Assembly (NCBI GenBank): GCA_965262255.1
Contig: OZ253505.1
Span: 930,001-994,000 of the forward strand
DNA from: JANQQC01 sp965262255
Lineage (GTDB): Bacteria; Pseudomonadota; Alphaproteobacteria; Caulobacterales; Hyphomonadaceae
Length of the DNA stretch: 64,000 nucleotides
Reading direction: 5' to 3'
In this document: in pieces, positions 36,939 to 45,343 of the stretch
Layout: the number at the start of each line of letters is the position of its first letter
Position numbering within the stretch: the first letter of the stretch is position 1
The notes under the pieces: generated by a model
Told to the model about the DNA's origin: nothing
What the model saw: the letters and a program-made list of their open reading frames with translations, nothing else
Database searches by the model: none
Program-made: the position numbers and the translations under genes

Positions 36939-37336
36939 AATCTTAGTTAATTAATCTCAAAAATTGCCGAACGTATAAGGTCGAAGGAGCATACAAAATT
37001 TGAATCTGTGTTAGCTTTTTCTCATCATAATTTTTTTGCCTAATAAATAGTACTGCTTGAATAAAATCAGTTTTAGACCATTGAGAAATACAGTAATTGT
37101 TAACGCTTACCAAAAATTTTTTCAAAATTGCAGGTAAAATTTTGAATTCTTGTGCTAAATGTCGCTTTAAATTCGAATTTTCTTTGGATTTGATTATTCT
37201 GTTTTGTTCCGCAACAGTTTCAATGGATGAAACACAATTTCTGTTGTGTTAACTTGTGATTTGACTTACTAGACCGATATTTAGTGTAAGTTTTCAAATT
37301 TAAGAAAGGATCTTCTTTCTTGGAGTTTTTTAACGT
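36939..37336. other. AT-rich intergenic region upstream of the Xre-RES module
   Basis: About 400 bp with markedly higher AT content than the flanking genes. The first 290 bp show nothing I can support; a minus-strand open frame (36943-37125) of 60 codons has no ribosome-binding site or family resemblance. The last 110 bp hold the toxin-antitoxin control elements listed separately. Confidence 0.5.
37231..37290 (+). promoter_or_regulatory. Putative operator and promoter of the Xre-RES toxin-antitoxin operon
   Basis: AACACAA (37231-37237) and TTGTGTT (37244-37250) form a 20-bp hyphenated palindrome. A promoter-like pair TTGACT (37261-37266)-18 bp-TGTAAG (37285-37290) follows. Downstream, AAGAAAG/CTTTCTT (37302-37321) could form a 5'-UTR hairpin just before GGAG. 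Autorepression by the Xre-type antitoxin is inferred from the family. Confidence 0.45.
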
Positions 37337-37735
37337 ATGACTAGAGCATCTGCAATTTCAAAAAATGTTATTAGCGAAGACCAACAAGCGAAGGCCGCTG
37401 TAAAGATGTACCTTCGTCTTTGCAACGCTTGGAAGCTAAACAGTGAAACTGCTTCAAAATTCGTCCTCGTCGATTCTTATACTTGGGATTTGATGAAGGA
37501 TGGGAAGTGGGAAGGAAAATTTAACGAAGAACAGAAAATTAGGATTGGCGCATTATTTGAGTTGAACGAAGCACTTCATCGTATCTTTGGTAAACCAATG
37601 GCTGATAACTGGGTCACAACAGACAATAAAGGGCCATTATTTAAAGGAAAAAAACCAATTCAAGTGATGCTAGATAAAGGATTACCTACTATAGTTGAGG
37701 TATATGATTATATTGATGGACTGTTTCTCAGGTAA
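37337..37735 (+). CDS. Xre/MbcA/ParS-type antitoxin (DUF2384)
   Basis: A 132-residue protein. The N-terminal half (QAKAAVKMYLRLCNAWKLNS) resembles the Xre-like helix-turn-helix of the family. The C-terminal half carries the DUF2384 toxin-binding region (IRIGALFELNEALHRIFG; LFKGKKPIQVMLDKGL; DGLFLR end). These proteins neutralise RES toxins and repress their own promoter. The stop TAA overlaps the next ATG by one base (TAATG), the usual coupling of antitoxin and toxin. AT-rich codon use differs from icd upstream, consistent with horizontal transfer. Confidence 0.88.
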   Translation: MTRASAISKNVISEDQQAKAAVKMYLRLCNAWKLNSETASKFVLVDSYTWDLMKDGKWEGKFNEEQKIRIGALFELNEALHRIFGKPMADNWVTTDNKGPLFKGKKPIQVMLDKGLPTIVEVYDYIDGLFLR

Positions 37736-38427
37736 TGAAAAATATTATGTCAAATCCTACAGTCAGTTTGTTTGAATCACAGACATACCGGCTGATTAAT
37801 GTAGAATATTATACAGTTCCACTGGAAGCGGAATCAGTAACTGAAGAGGTTACTTATTCTAATTATGCTGCCTCGTTTAAATTATATCGAGAAAACGCAA
37901 AGTTTGCTTCTCGTATTCAAATTTCAGAGTCGGTTAACACTGACAAATCCTCCCAGTATTACAAAGATGCAGCATTTAAATATACCAAAATCTCTGGAAA
38001 TCGATTTAACGACAGTAGTCGCGGTGCTTGGTATTGTGCCCTAAAACTTCAAACTGCCATAAGAGAAGTAGGATTTCATTTTACAGAAGAGCTACGAAAT
38101 CAAGGGGTCTTCATTCTTACGCTAAAAGTTCAAGTCTTGCTTGCGGGGATTGTCGGAGAGTTTCATGACTTGAGACACCTACCACGTGGTAAAGGAATAC
38201 TGCACAAAGATACTGCCATCGCCTATCCGATAGGGCAAAATCTAGCAAAAAACCTCAACAAAATAGGTTCGAACGGCATAATCTATCCTTCGGTCAGAGA
38301 TATAACGGGAACTTGTTTGGTTGCGTTTCGCGCTCAAACCATCAAAAGAATTCGCAATGGTGGTCGCTGGCAGTTAACTTGGAACGGTTCACCTGAATTC
38401 GTAGCGGACCAAATTCAGGAGAACTAG
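37735..38427 (+). CDS. RES domain toxin (NAD+-degrading family)
   Basis: A 230-residue RES-family protein. The core is FRLIN-like TYRLINVEYY near the start and SGNRFNDSSRGAWYCALK with LQTAIREVGFH, corresponding to the Arg, Tyr and Glu active-site positions of the family; a later YPSVRD segment corresponds to the RES Ser region. Characterised RES toxins (for example MbcT and the Res of Pseudomonas and Photorhabdus) deplete NAD+ by phosphorolysis or hydrolysis. An alternative start is the ATG at 37747. It is somewhat longer than typical RES toxins (150-230 residues). The next gene on the strand is nadA, 272 bp downstream. Confidence 0.85.
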   Translation: MKNIMSNPTVSLFESQTYRLINVEYYTVPLEAESVTEEVTYSNYAASFKLYRENAKFASRIQISESVNTDKSSQYYKDAAFKYTKISGNRFNDSSRGAWYCALKLQTAIREVGFHFTEELRNQGVFILTLKVQVLLAGIVGEFHDLRHLPRGKGILHKDTAIAYPIGQNLAKNLNKIGSNGIIYPSVRDITGTCLVAFRAQTIKRIRNGGRWQLTWNGSPEFVADQIQEN

Positions 38428-38631
38428 GAACTGTGAAATAACTTCGAAATTATACCGATAGGAATGGTCAAGTATGAGTTGCTACTATAAAGACTCTAAG
38501 TCTAATTTCCAAAGAAACCAGTTCTTTATTGAATGTTTGCCCCGTAGCTCTCTGATCCAGATTTTATTGAGAGCAAATACTTAATTCAGCCTAAATGAAG
38601 AAATCTCTTGCAAATTTTTCATTTCTGCGTT

Positions 38632-38660
38632 TTACTATTGCTCAAAATGAGCATAAGTAA
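38632..38660. promoter_or_regulatory. 29-bp palindromic operator candidate upstream of nadA
   Basis: The arrangement is TTACT-AT-TGCTCA-AAA-TGAGCA-TA-AGTAA, in which 11 of 13 base pairs of the arms match. It ends 39 bp before the nadA ATG. Its symmetry and position suggest a repressor site. In alphaproteobacteria the nad operon is often controlled by NadQ; I cannot confirm that this is its motif. The remaining 38428-38631 shows nothing else recognisable. Confidence 0.6.
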
Positions 38661-38699
38661 TTTTATGCCCTAATTACATCCGACCGAAGGACGAAAACA

Positions 38700-39842
38700 A
38701 TGACCAGAATAATCGACGCTGTCACCCGTCATTCGCCTGTAATGCCGCCAAATATTGCGGCCAATGCAATTGCTCACGGGTTTCCCTACGATCGCCGCGT
38801 ACAAGACGAGGTGGATCACCTGTATCCTTCTGTTAGCGAATTCATTCCTGAATTCGAATGGCCTGCGGTTGCGCCGTTAGTAGCCGAAATTAACCGTCTC
38901 AAACGAGAAAAAAACGCGGTCATCCTTGCTCATAACTATATGACTCCGGACATCTATTTCTTGGTCGGAGACTTTAGGGGGGACTCTCTTCAGTTGGCTC
39001 AACAGGCAGCATCGGTCGACGCAGACGTTATCGTTCAAGCTGGCGTACATTTTATGGCTGAGACATCTAAGATTCTTGCTCCGGAAAAAACTGTCCTCAT
39101 CCCCGATACTGAAGCTGGGTGTTCGTTAGCTGCCTCCATCACCGCAAATGATGTCAAATTAATCAGGCAGAAGTATCCAGATTATCCCGTCATTACGTAC
39201 GTCAACTGCACTGCCGAAGTAAAAGCAGAATGCGATATAACTTGTACAAGTTCTAACGCAGTCCAAGTGGTGCAAGCGATCACTGCTGAGTGGGGAACGG
39301 ACACAGCAATTATGGTTCCAGACCAGTATCTCGCTAAAAACGTCGCAGCTATGACTGACATTAGAATTTTGACATGGCCTGGAGCATGCGAGGTTCACGA
39401 ACTATTTAGTGCTAACGATGTCGATCAGCTCCGCGAGGCTTATCCTGGTGTTGTTATTCTAGCGCACCCCGAATGCCCACCTGATGTCTTAACAGCGTCC
39501 GATTTTGCTGGTTCGACATCTGCGCTAGCGCATTATGTCAAGGAAAAGCAACCTCCGAAAGTCGTACTGCTTACGGAATGTTCTATGTCGGACAATGTCG
39601 CCTCAGAAAATCCGAACATCAATTTCGTTAGACCTTGTAACTTATGCCCCCATATGAAGCGTATCACGTTGACTAATATCTTTGATTGCTTAACAAAGAT
39701 GGAACATGAAGTAACTGTTCCGGAAGATGTGCGTGTTAGGGCGAAGGAAGCACTCGAAGCCATGATGAAAATTCCTACGCAACCAATGCCGACCGGTTAT
39801 AATGTCGTTGGAAAACCACCTCACGTCGAAATGATCCACTAG
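38700..39842 (+). CDS. nadA: Quinolinate synthase NadA
   Basis: A [4Fe-4S] enzyme of 380 residues that condenses iminoaspartate (from NadB) with dihydroxyacetone phosphate to quinolinate. Cluster Cys candidates lie in TEAGCSLAAS, CDITCTSSNAV and RPCNLCPHMKRIT. Other signatures are ILAHNYMTPDIYFLVGDFRGDSLQLA, FMAETSKIL and AHPECPPDV. A ribosome-binding site (GAAGGACG) precedes the ATG. First gene of nadA-hypothetical-nadB-nadC. Confidence 0.96.
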   Translation: MTRIIDAVTRHSPVMPPNIAANAIAHGFPYDRRVQDEVDHLYPSVSEFIPEFEWPAVAPLVAEINRLKREKNAVILAHNYMTPDIYFLVGDFRGDSLQLAQQAASVDADVIVQAGVHFMAETSKILAPEKTVLIPDTEAGCSLAASITANDVKLIRQKYPDYPVITYVNCTAEVKAECDITCTSSNAVQVVQAITAEWGTDTAIMVPDQYLAKNVAAMTDIRILTWPGACEVHELFSANDVDQLREAYPGVVILAHPECPPDVLTASDFAGSTSALAHYVKEKQPPKVVLLTECSMSDNVASENPNINFVRPCNLCPHMKRITLTNIFDCLTKMEHEVTVPEDVRVRAKEALEAMMKIPTQPMPTGYNVVGKPPHVEMIH

Positions 39843-39873
39843 TCGACGGGGACATTCGCAAAGGTATTCTGCT

Positions 39874-40341
39874 ATGCAAACTTTCAAAATTCTGGCAATG
39901 TTCATAGCGATCACGCTATTTGGGTCGTCAATACTCACCAGTAGCGCGAACTCCGATGTATCCATTAGAAACCTTATTGGTAGCTGGACATTCAAAACTA
40001 CAGAATACCGCGAGGGGGCTTGCAACATGCAAGGCAACATGAAAGTTTCTACAGCCGGCAAAGATGAGTATAAGTGCGAGATATATGCAGAAGAGACCTG
40101 CACTATGTGGGGTACTTTTCTGGTCTACCAAACGTGTTCAATCGATCAAGTTGACGATCAATTTACTGTCGTCTCGAGTGTAGAAAGAATTCTTGAATCC
40201 ACGATGGAAATATCAGAAGTCCAGTATGTTCCTGATAACTTTATTCTTAAGCTCGTCGACTCCCATTTAATGACAGGAAACTTAGTTTCAGCCGTAATCG
40301 CACCAGTCAGATTTGAGCGTATTCCCGATAGTATCTCGTAA
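39874..40341 (+). CDS. Secreted protein of unknown function within the nad operon
   Basis: A 155-residue protein with a clear signal peptide (FKILAMFIAITLFGSSILTSSANS). The mature part has beta-strand character and four Cys (EGACNMQGN, YKCEIYAEETC, VYQTCSID), which could make two disulfides in the periplasm. The start LIGSWTFKTTEYREG recalls small lipocalin-like or 'DUF' beta-barrel proteins, but no family is assigned. It lies 31 bp after nadA and 75 bp before nadB on the same strand, so it is probably co-transcribed although a periplasmic protein has no obvious NAD role. Confidence 0.65.
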   Translation: MQTFKILAMFIAITLFGSSILTSSANSDVSIRNLIGSWTFKTTEYREGACNMQGNMKVSTAGKDEYKCEIYAEETCTMWGTFLVYQTCSIDQVDDQFTVVSSVERILESTMEISEVQYVPDNFILKLVDSHLMTGNLVSAVIAPVRFERIPDSIS

Positions 40342-40416
40342 CTGAAAACTCCTCGGCTCCATAAAACACCACAGTGACTATTTGACTTTAGTTTTAAACC
40401 TATAACGACTAATGAT

Positions 40417-41982
40417 GTGTCACAATTTCGCTCCTCATCACAAATTATCAAGACTGGCGCGATTTCTGGTGACTCGGATATCCTGATATTAGGAGCAGGC
40501 TTAGCTGGACTATTTCTCGCCTTATGTCTCAAACCTCGACCGTGTACGGTTGTTTCGCTAGGAACGTTAGGAAAGGCTTCGTCTTCTGCTTGGGCGCAAG
40601 GAGGAATTGCGGCAGCTCTACTGGCAGACGACAGTCCAGAAGTCCACGCAAATGATACTATTTCTTCGGGAGGTGACCTAGTTGATCCAGCTATAGCTAA
40701 ACTTGTTACGGAACAAGGCCCCCAAAGACTTCGAGATTTAATCAAATTAGGTGTTCCCTTTGATCGTTCAGAAGATGGTTCCCTTTCTTTATCATTAGAG
40801 GCCGCCCATACATATCCGCGTGTTGCAAGAGTTTCAGGCGATCGTGCCGGTGCTGCCATTATGGATGCTTTGGTATTGGCGACACAATCGGCTGAACACA
40901 TAAAAATCATCGAAGGTGCGAAATGCATTGCTCTGTTACAAGATCATAATGGTCATATAGGAGGTGCAGTTCTTGAGACTGCTAACGGACTCCATAGTCA
41001 GGTCGCTAGAGAAACAATTCTTAGTTTGGGCGGCACGGGCGGTCTATACAATGTAACCACTAACCCGGCGGTTTCTCGAGGGGATGGATTGGCGATGGCT
41101 TACTCGGCCGGTGCCTTAATTGCAGACCCTGAGTTCGTACAGTTTCATCCGACCGCTATTGATATTGGTATGGATCCTGCTCCATTGGCAACTGAGGTAT
41201 TACGCGGAGAAGGCGCGAAGTTACTTGACAAACATGGACGTGCGTTCATGGAGGATTATCATTTAGCCAAAGAGTTAGCCCCGCGAAGTGTTGTTGCTCG
41301 CGCTGTTCATACTGAGATAGTTAATGAAAGAGGAGCGTTTCTGGATTGTCGTCAGGCGGTCGGAAGGGAGTTTCCAGAAAAATTTCCAACAGTATTTGCC
41401 TCATGTATGAGTGCTAATGTTGATCCAAGAGAGGTTCCGATCCCTATTGCGCCAGCGGCACATTACCATATGGGCGGCATCGTAACTGACATTTGGGGAA
41501 GAACCTCTTTAAACGGATTATCTGCTTGCGGAGAATGCGCTTCGACTGGAATTCATGGTGCCAACCGACTTGCTTCTAACTCTTTACTTGAAGCAGTAGT
41601 TTTTGCCTATAGGATCGCCCAGCGTTTAAGGGAGTCCGATCTAAGTACGCCGAAAAAATCTGAAGGGCTAGTCCACTGTGAGCTACCTCAATCACAGCTT
41701 GCTCTGTTAAGGCAGAATATGTCTACAGACTGTGCAGTCGTAAGAGATGCAAACGGATTAAACCGCTTACTCGGATTCATAGAAGAACAAGAAAACACTC
41801 AAGGTGAAAGTCTCGCAACTATAACGGCGCGATTGATAGCAGAAGCCGCCTTAGGTCGAAAAGAAAGCCGCGGGGGACATTTTCGCTCTGACTTTCCGGA
41901 TCAGATTCTCCCAGACCGCACATTCATTCGTGGCAATCACAAAGAAACACATATGATCGAAACTAAAGGAAACCCGTCATGA
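40417..41982 (+). CDS. nadB: L-aspartate oxidase NadB
   Basis: A 521-residue FAD enzyme oxidising aspartate to iminoaspartate. Signatures are LILGAGLAGLFLALCLKP (FAD), GKASSSAWAQGGIAAAL, the substrate-binding EFVQFHPTAID, the active-site Arg region LAPRSVVARAVHTE, YHMGGIVTDIWGRTSL and GANRLASNSLLEAVVFA. Translation apparently starts at GTG (40417); no in-frame ATG is nearby and the preceding sequence has no strong Shine-Dalgarno. The TGA stop overlaps the nadC ATG (ATGA), indicating coupling. Confidence 0.95.
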   Translation: MSQFRSSSQIIKTGAISGDSDILILGAGLAGLFLALCLKPRPCTVVSLGTLGKASSSAWAQGGIAAALLADDSPEVHANDTISSGGDLVDPAIAKLVTEQGPQRLRDLIKLGVPFDRSEDGSLSLSLEAAHTYPRVARVSGDRAGAAIMDALVLATQSAEHIKIIEGAKCIALLQDHNGHIGGAVLETANGLHSQVARETILSLGGTGGLYNVTTNPAVSRGDGLAMAYSAGALIADPEFVQFHPTAIDIGMDPAPLATEVLRGEGAKLLDKHGRAFMEDYHLAKELAPRSVVARAVHTEIVNERGAFLDCRQAVGREFPEKFPTVFASCMSANVDPREVPIPIAPAAHYHMGGIVTDIWGRTSLNGLSACGECASTGIHGANRLASNSLLEAVVFAYRIAQRLRESDLSTPKKSEGLVHCELPQSQLALLRQNMSTDCAVVRDANGLNRLLGFIEEQENTQGESLATITARLIAEAALGRKESRGGHFRSDFPDQILPDRTFIRGNHKETHMIETKGNPS

Positions 41983-42833
41983 TGTTTCCACCTTTACCCG
42001 ACGTAATACTCGATCCAATCGTTCGTTTAGCACTTCAAGAGGACCTTGGACGAGCAGGCGATATAACAACTGACGCAACAATTGATGCCAATTCTTCCCT
42101 AAAAGCGCACATAGTAGCCCGCCAACCGGGTCGCTTATCTGGAATTGATGCGGCTACCTATACGTTAAAACTAGTCGATTCCTCAGTTGATTTCAAAGTT
42201 ACGAAAACCGATGGGGAGTCCCTTGACCCAAATGGCTGCGTAGGTGTACTAGTAGGAAAATCGCGTTCTATCCTGCTTGCGGAACGGGTTATGCTTAACT
42301 TCTTAGGACATCTGTCGGGAATTGCTACTTTGACCGAAACCTATGTGAAGAAGGTATCTCATACAACAGCAAAAATACTGTGTACTAGAAAGACTACGCC
42401 AGGACTACGAGCGATGGAGAAAAGGGCAGTCGTTTGCGGAGGCGGAACGAGCCATCGATACGGTCTTGATGACGCTATTCTAATAAAGGATAATCACATT
42501 GCCGCTTGTGGTTCGGTAACTGATGCCCTCAAACGTGCAAAGTCCTATGTCGGCCATTTACGAAAAATTGAAATCGAGGTAGATACTTTAGAGCAGTTGG
42601 AAGAAGCGTTAGTATCCGAACCCGATGTAGTTATGCTGGACAATATGGATACACGGACGCTAGCTCAGGCAGTTGCCTTAATTGATGGTCGATGTATTTC
42701 CGAAGCGTCTGGGGGTGTAAATTTAAATTCTGTATCCGCTATCGCCGAAACAGGTGTAGATTATATCTCTGTTGGAGCTCTAACGCATTCTGCTAAAAAC
42801 CTTGACTTAGGGCTTGATATTGTTGCAAACTAA
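41979..42833 (+). CDS. nadC: Nicotinate-nucleotide pyrophosphorylase (carboxylating) NadC
   Basis: A 284-residue quinolinate phosphoribosyltransferase producing nicotinate mononucleotide. Blocks are ALQEDLGRAGDITTDATI, ERVMLNFLGHLSGIATLT, CTRKTTPGLRAMEKRAV (PRPP/quinolinate Arg and Lys residues), GGGTSHRYGLDDAILIKDNH, IEIEVDTLEQLEEAL, VMLDNMD and EASGGVNL. It overlaps nadB by 4 nt. Together nadA, nadB and nadC form the complete aspartate route to NaMN. Confidence 0.97.
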   Translation: MMFPPLPDVILDPIVRLALQEDLGRAGDITTDATIDANSSLKAHIVARQPGRLSGIDAATYTLKLVDSSVDFKVTKTDGESLDPNGCVGVLVGKSRSILLAERVMLNFLGHLSGIATLTETYVKKVSHTTAKILCTRKTTPGLRAMEKRAVVCGGGTSHRYGLDDAILIKDNHIAACGSVTDALKRAKSYVGHLRKIEIEVDTLEQLEEALVSEPDVVMLDNMDTRTLAQAVALIDGRCISEASGGVNLNSVSAIAETGVDYISVGALTHSAKNLDLGLDIVAN

Positions 42834-42860
42834 CTAACAAATTTTGCTTGGAGACCAATC

Positions 42861-43670
42861 ATGTCAAAATCTAATGGCCGAAAATCTATCTTCGTGACAG
42901 GCGCTGCTTCTGGAATTGGAGCTGCGACTGCGGAATATTTTGCTGAGAAGGGCTGGTTTATCGGACTTTTCGACATTGATGAAGTCGGATTGTCCAATAT
43001 GGTGGACAAGTTGGGGGCCGACAATTGTCACACTTCTGTCCTAGATGTTCGCAAACAGGAAGATTGGAAGAAGGCCGTCGAAGGATTTGGCGAAGCTACT
43101 GACGGAAAATTGGATGTTTTCTTCAACAATGCTGGCGTAGGCAGGTTCGGATGGTTTGAAGAGATTTCCGAGGAAGATTCCGATTGGATCGTTGACGTAA
43201 ACGTGAACGGAGTTATTAAAGGAATCTATGCAACCTTACCCTTGCTAAAGGCTACCAAAAATGCTTGCATAATAAACACTGCTTCTACTGCAGGTGTTAT
43301 GGGAGCTCCGCGATTAGCGGTATACTCCGCTACTAAGTTCGCTGTACGGGGACTTTCAGATGCATTAGATGTTGAGTTTAAGGAATTTGACATCCAAGTG
43401 AAATGCCTGATGCCTTGGTTTATCGACACACCAATACTTGATATTGCGACCCGCGAAGGCGGTAATGAGAACATGAAGGTTATGATAGAAGAACAAGGTC
43501 AAACTGTTTACCCGGTATCGTTGGCATCAGAAACAGTTTGGAAGGCAGTTCACTCTAAAGGAAACCATTATATGGTCGGGAAACTGGCAGAAAGAGCGCG
43601 ATTCATGATGCGATGGTTACCCGGTTCCGTTAAGAAGAGTTTGTTTAAGGGTCTACCTTCAAGAGATTGA
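42861..43670 (+). CDS. SDR family oxidoreductase
   Basis: A 269-residue classical short-chain dehydrogenase/reductase: cofactor motif FVTGAASGIGAATAEYF, NNAGVGRFG, the catalytic Ser in INTASTAG and the Tyr-Lys pair YSATKFAVRGLSDALD. FDIDE after beta-strand 2 carries an Asp that favours NAD(H). The substrate cannot be assigned; a C-terminal extension (ARFMMRWLPGSVKKSLFKG) resembles membrane-associated SDRs. It is 27 bp after nadC with GGAGA before the ATG, possibly read through from the nad operon. Confidence 0.88.
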   Translation: MSKSNGRKSIFVTGAASGIGAATAEYFAEKGWFIGLFDIDEVGLSNMVDKLGADNCHTSVLDVRKQEDWKKAVEGFGEATDGKLDVFFNNAGVGRFGWFEEISEEDSDWIVDVNVNGVIKGIYATLPLLKATKNACIINTASTAGVMGAPRLAVYSATKFAVRGLSDALDVEFKEFDIQVKCLMPWFIDTPILDIATREGGNENMKVMIEEQGQTVYPVSLASETVWKAVHSKGNHYMVGKLAERARFMMRWLPGSVKKSLFKGLPSRD

Positions 43671-43744
43671 ATTTTAGAGTCGAAGTCTGTGAGACCTAAA
43701 GATTTATTCTAAGACCAACTTCGCACTATACTTCGATAAGTTAC

Positions 43745-43776
43745 AGGTAACTATAATCAATTGACTCTAAATACCT
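43745..43776 (+). promoter_or_regulatory. AGGTA-N22-TACCT element upstream of the methyltransferase-HNH gene
   Basis: This 32-bp element starts AGGTAACTATAAT and ends with TACCT, giving 5-bp inverted arms. It includes TTGACT (43761-43766), a possible -35 box. A 32-bp element of the same form, identical at 20 of 32 ungapped positions, lies upstream of the cytosine methyltransferase gene (47552-47583). Shared control is inferred. Confidence 0.4.
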
Positions 43777-43847
43777 AACGTTGTATGCAAGTTCGCCTTT
43801 TCTATGGTACTAAATCAGGCAACAAATAAAAAAACCGGAGCAAACCG

Positions 43848-45264
43848 ATGACAGAAAACGCTAAAAATACTTGGGGGGGGGCAACCCAACTGGGCTGACA
43901 GTACTATTTGGACCGAAGATAATTTACTGATTATGCGAGGTATGAATTCTGACTGTGTTGATCTCATATACTTGGATCCTCCCTTTAATTCGAATGCAAA
44001 TTATGCTGCGCCTATTGGATCGGTTGCAGCCGGTGCTCACTTCAAAGACACGTGGACACTTAAAGATGTAGATGTCACTTGGGTAGAACTAATCGATAAA
44101 AAGTTTCCACGTATCAAACACCTTTTGTTAGCCTGTGATTCCGATAGTATGAAATCATACTTGATTTACATGGCTATACGATTAATTGAAATGAAGAGAA
44201 TTTTACGCGAATCTGGATCGATCTATCTACACTGCGATGATACAGCTGGAGCCCATTTGAAATTGTTAATGGATGCTATTTTTGGACTCAAGTATTGTCA
44301 ATCGGAGATAACGTGGAAGAGAACTGCCACACAAAATGGGGCGAAAAAATCATTTGGAAGAGTGTCAGATAGAATTTTACATTATGGTTCGGAACGTAGC
44401 GTATTTCATCCTCAGCACCTAGATTTAACTGAATCATATATCAAAAGCGTCTATAAGTTTGATGACAAAGATAATCGCGGTCCATACAGTTCAGATAATT
44501 TAGCCGCGCCAGGTAACGGTGGATACCATTACGAATATAAAGGGTATGCTCCCCCCTCAAAAGGATGGAGGTGTCCTTATTCAACAATGAAGAAACTTGA
44601 CGAGGAAAATAGATTGATTTTCCCGAAGCTTAAACATCGGAGAATTAGAAGAAAACGGTATTTGAGTGAGTCAAAAGGAACGTTAGTAAATAATTTATGG
44701 ACAGATTTTACAGCTTTACAACACCAATCCGTGGAAAAGTGTGGTTACCCAACACAAAAGCCTCTTGCATTAATGGAACGTATAATCAAGGCCAGTTCTA
44801 ACCAAGGTGAGGTCGTATTCGATCCTTTCTGCGGATGTGCTACTACTCTCGTAGCCGCCGACAGACTTAGAAGAAGATGGGTTGGAATTGATGTCTCAGA
44901 AAAAGCGGCAGAACTTGTTCTGGAACGAATTAAGCTGGATCAGCCAAAGTTACTACACGAGATTCACCATAGAAGTGATATACCGACACGAACAGATCTA
45001 GGAAAACTCTCACACTATACTTCTCACAAAGAAAAACTATACGGTAAACAGCACGGTTACTGTAATGGTTGCGATGATCACTTTGAGGTGCGTCACTTGG
45101 AGGTAGATCACGTAATCGCAAAAAAGTATGGAGGTACAGATCATATTGAAAATTTGCAGTTGCTGTGCAGTCATTGCAACAAGGTCAAAGGAGAACGTGG
45201 GCAAGAATACCTAATTAACTATCTGCAACTAAACCAAAAACTACTAAAACAATCTCGTAGATAA
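43848..45264 (+). CDS. Site-specific DNA (adenine-N6) methyltransferase fused to HNH endonuclease; out of frame at a G9 tract (phase-variable OFF state?)
   Basis: GGAG lies 7 nt before the ATG at 43848. The reading frame MTENAKNTWGG enters nine G (43873-43881) and stops at TGA 43896. With eight G it would continue as QPNWADSTIWTEDNL into the long frame, giving 471 residues whose N-terminus matches this methyltransferase family. As sequenced, only an internal ATG (43933, 443 residues) could start the main frame. Beta-class order: DLIYLDPPFNSN (motif IV, about residue 39-50 of the restored protein), IYLHCDDTAGAHLKLLMDAI, TQKPLALMERIIKASS and FDPFCGCATTLVAA (SAM motif I). C-terminal HNH nuclease: YCNGCDDHF, LEVDHVIAKKYGG, IENLQLLCSHCNKVKG. 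Predicted restriction-modification or self-contained defence enzyme. Convergent with dxs. Confidence 0.85.
43873..43881 (+). repeat. Homopolymeric G9 tract (contingency-locus candidate)
   Basis: Nine consecutive G inside codons 9-12 of the methyltransferase-HNH gene. Nine G yields a 16-codon peptide; eight (or eleven) G restores the full frame. Slipped-strand mispairing at poly-G is the classic switch of phase-variable modification genes. I noticed no comparable homopolymer inside another gene of the window. Confidence 0.85.
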
Positions 45265-45343
45265 CTGTAGTTTAGCCGAGTCTATAGATATCCGAGTATG
45301 TTGATATATTTTTACAGAGAAAATATTGCTTAACATGCTGTAT

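Noticed and set aside
36943..37125. 60-codon minus-strand open frame in the AT-rich gap after icd
   Set aside because: No Shine-Dalgarno sequence, no recognisable domain, and its length is compatible with chance in AT-rich DNA read in this frame.
22474..37222. GCAACAGTTTCA occurring both near 22474 and near 37211
   Set aside because: A 12-13 bp match between two places in 64 kb is expected by chance many times over.
43848..43933. Programmed ribosomal frameshifting at the G tract instead of phase variation
   Set aside because: Possible in principle, but no downstream pseudoknot or upstream Shine-Dalgarno-like stimulator is seen, and long G tracts in modification genes are well known as slippage switches; kept only as an alternative.
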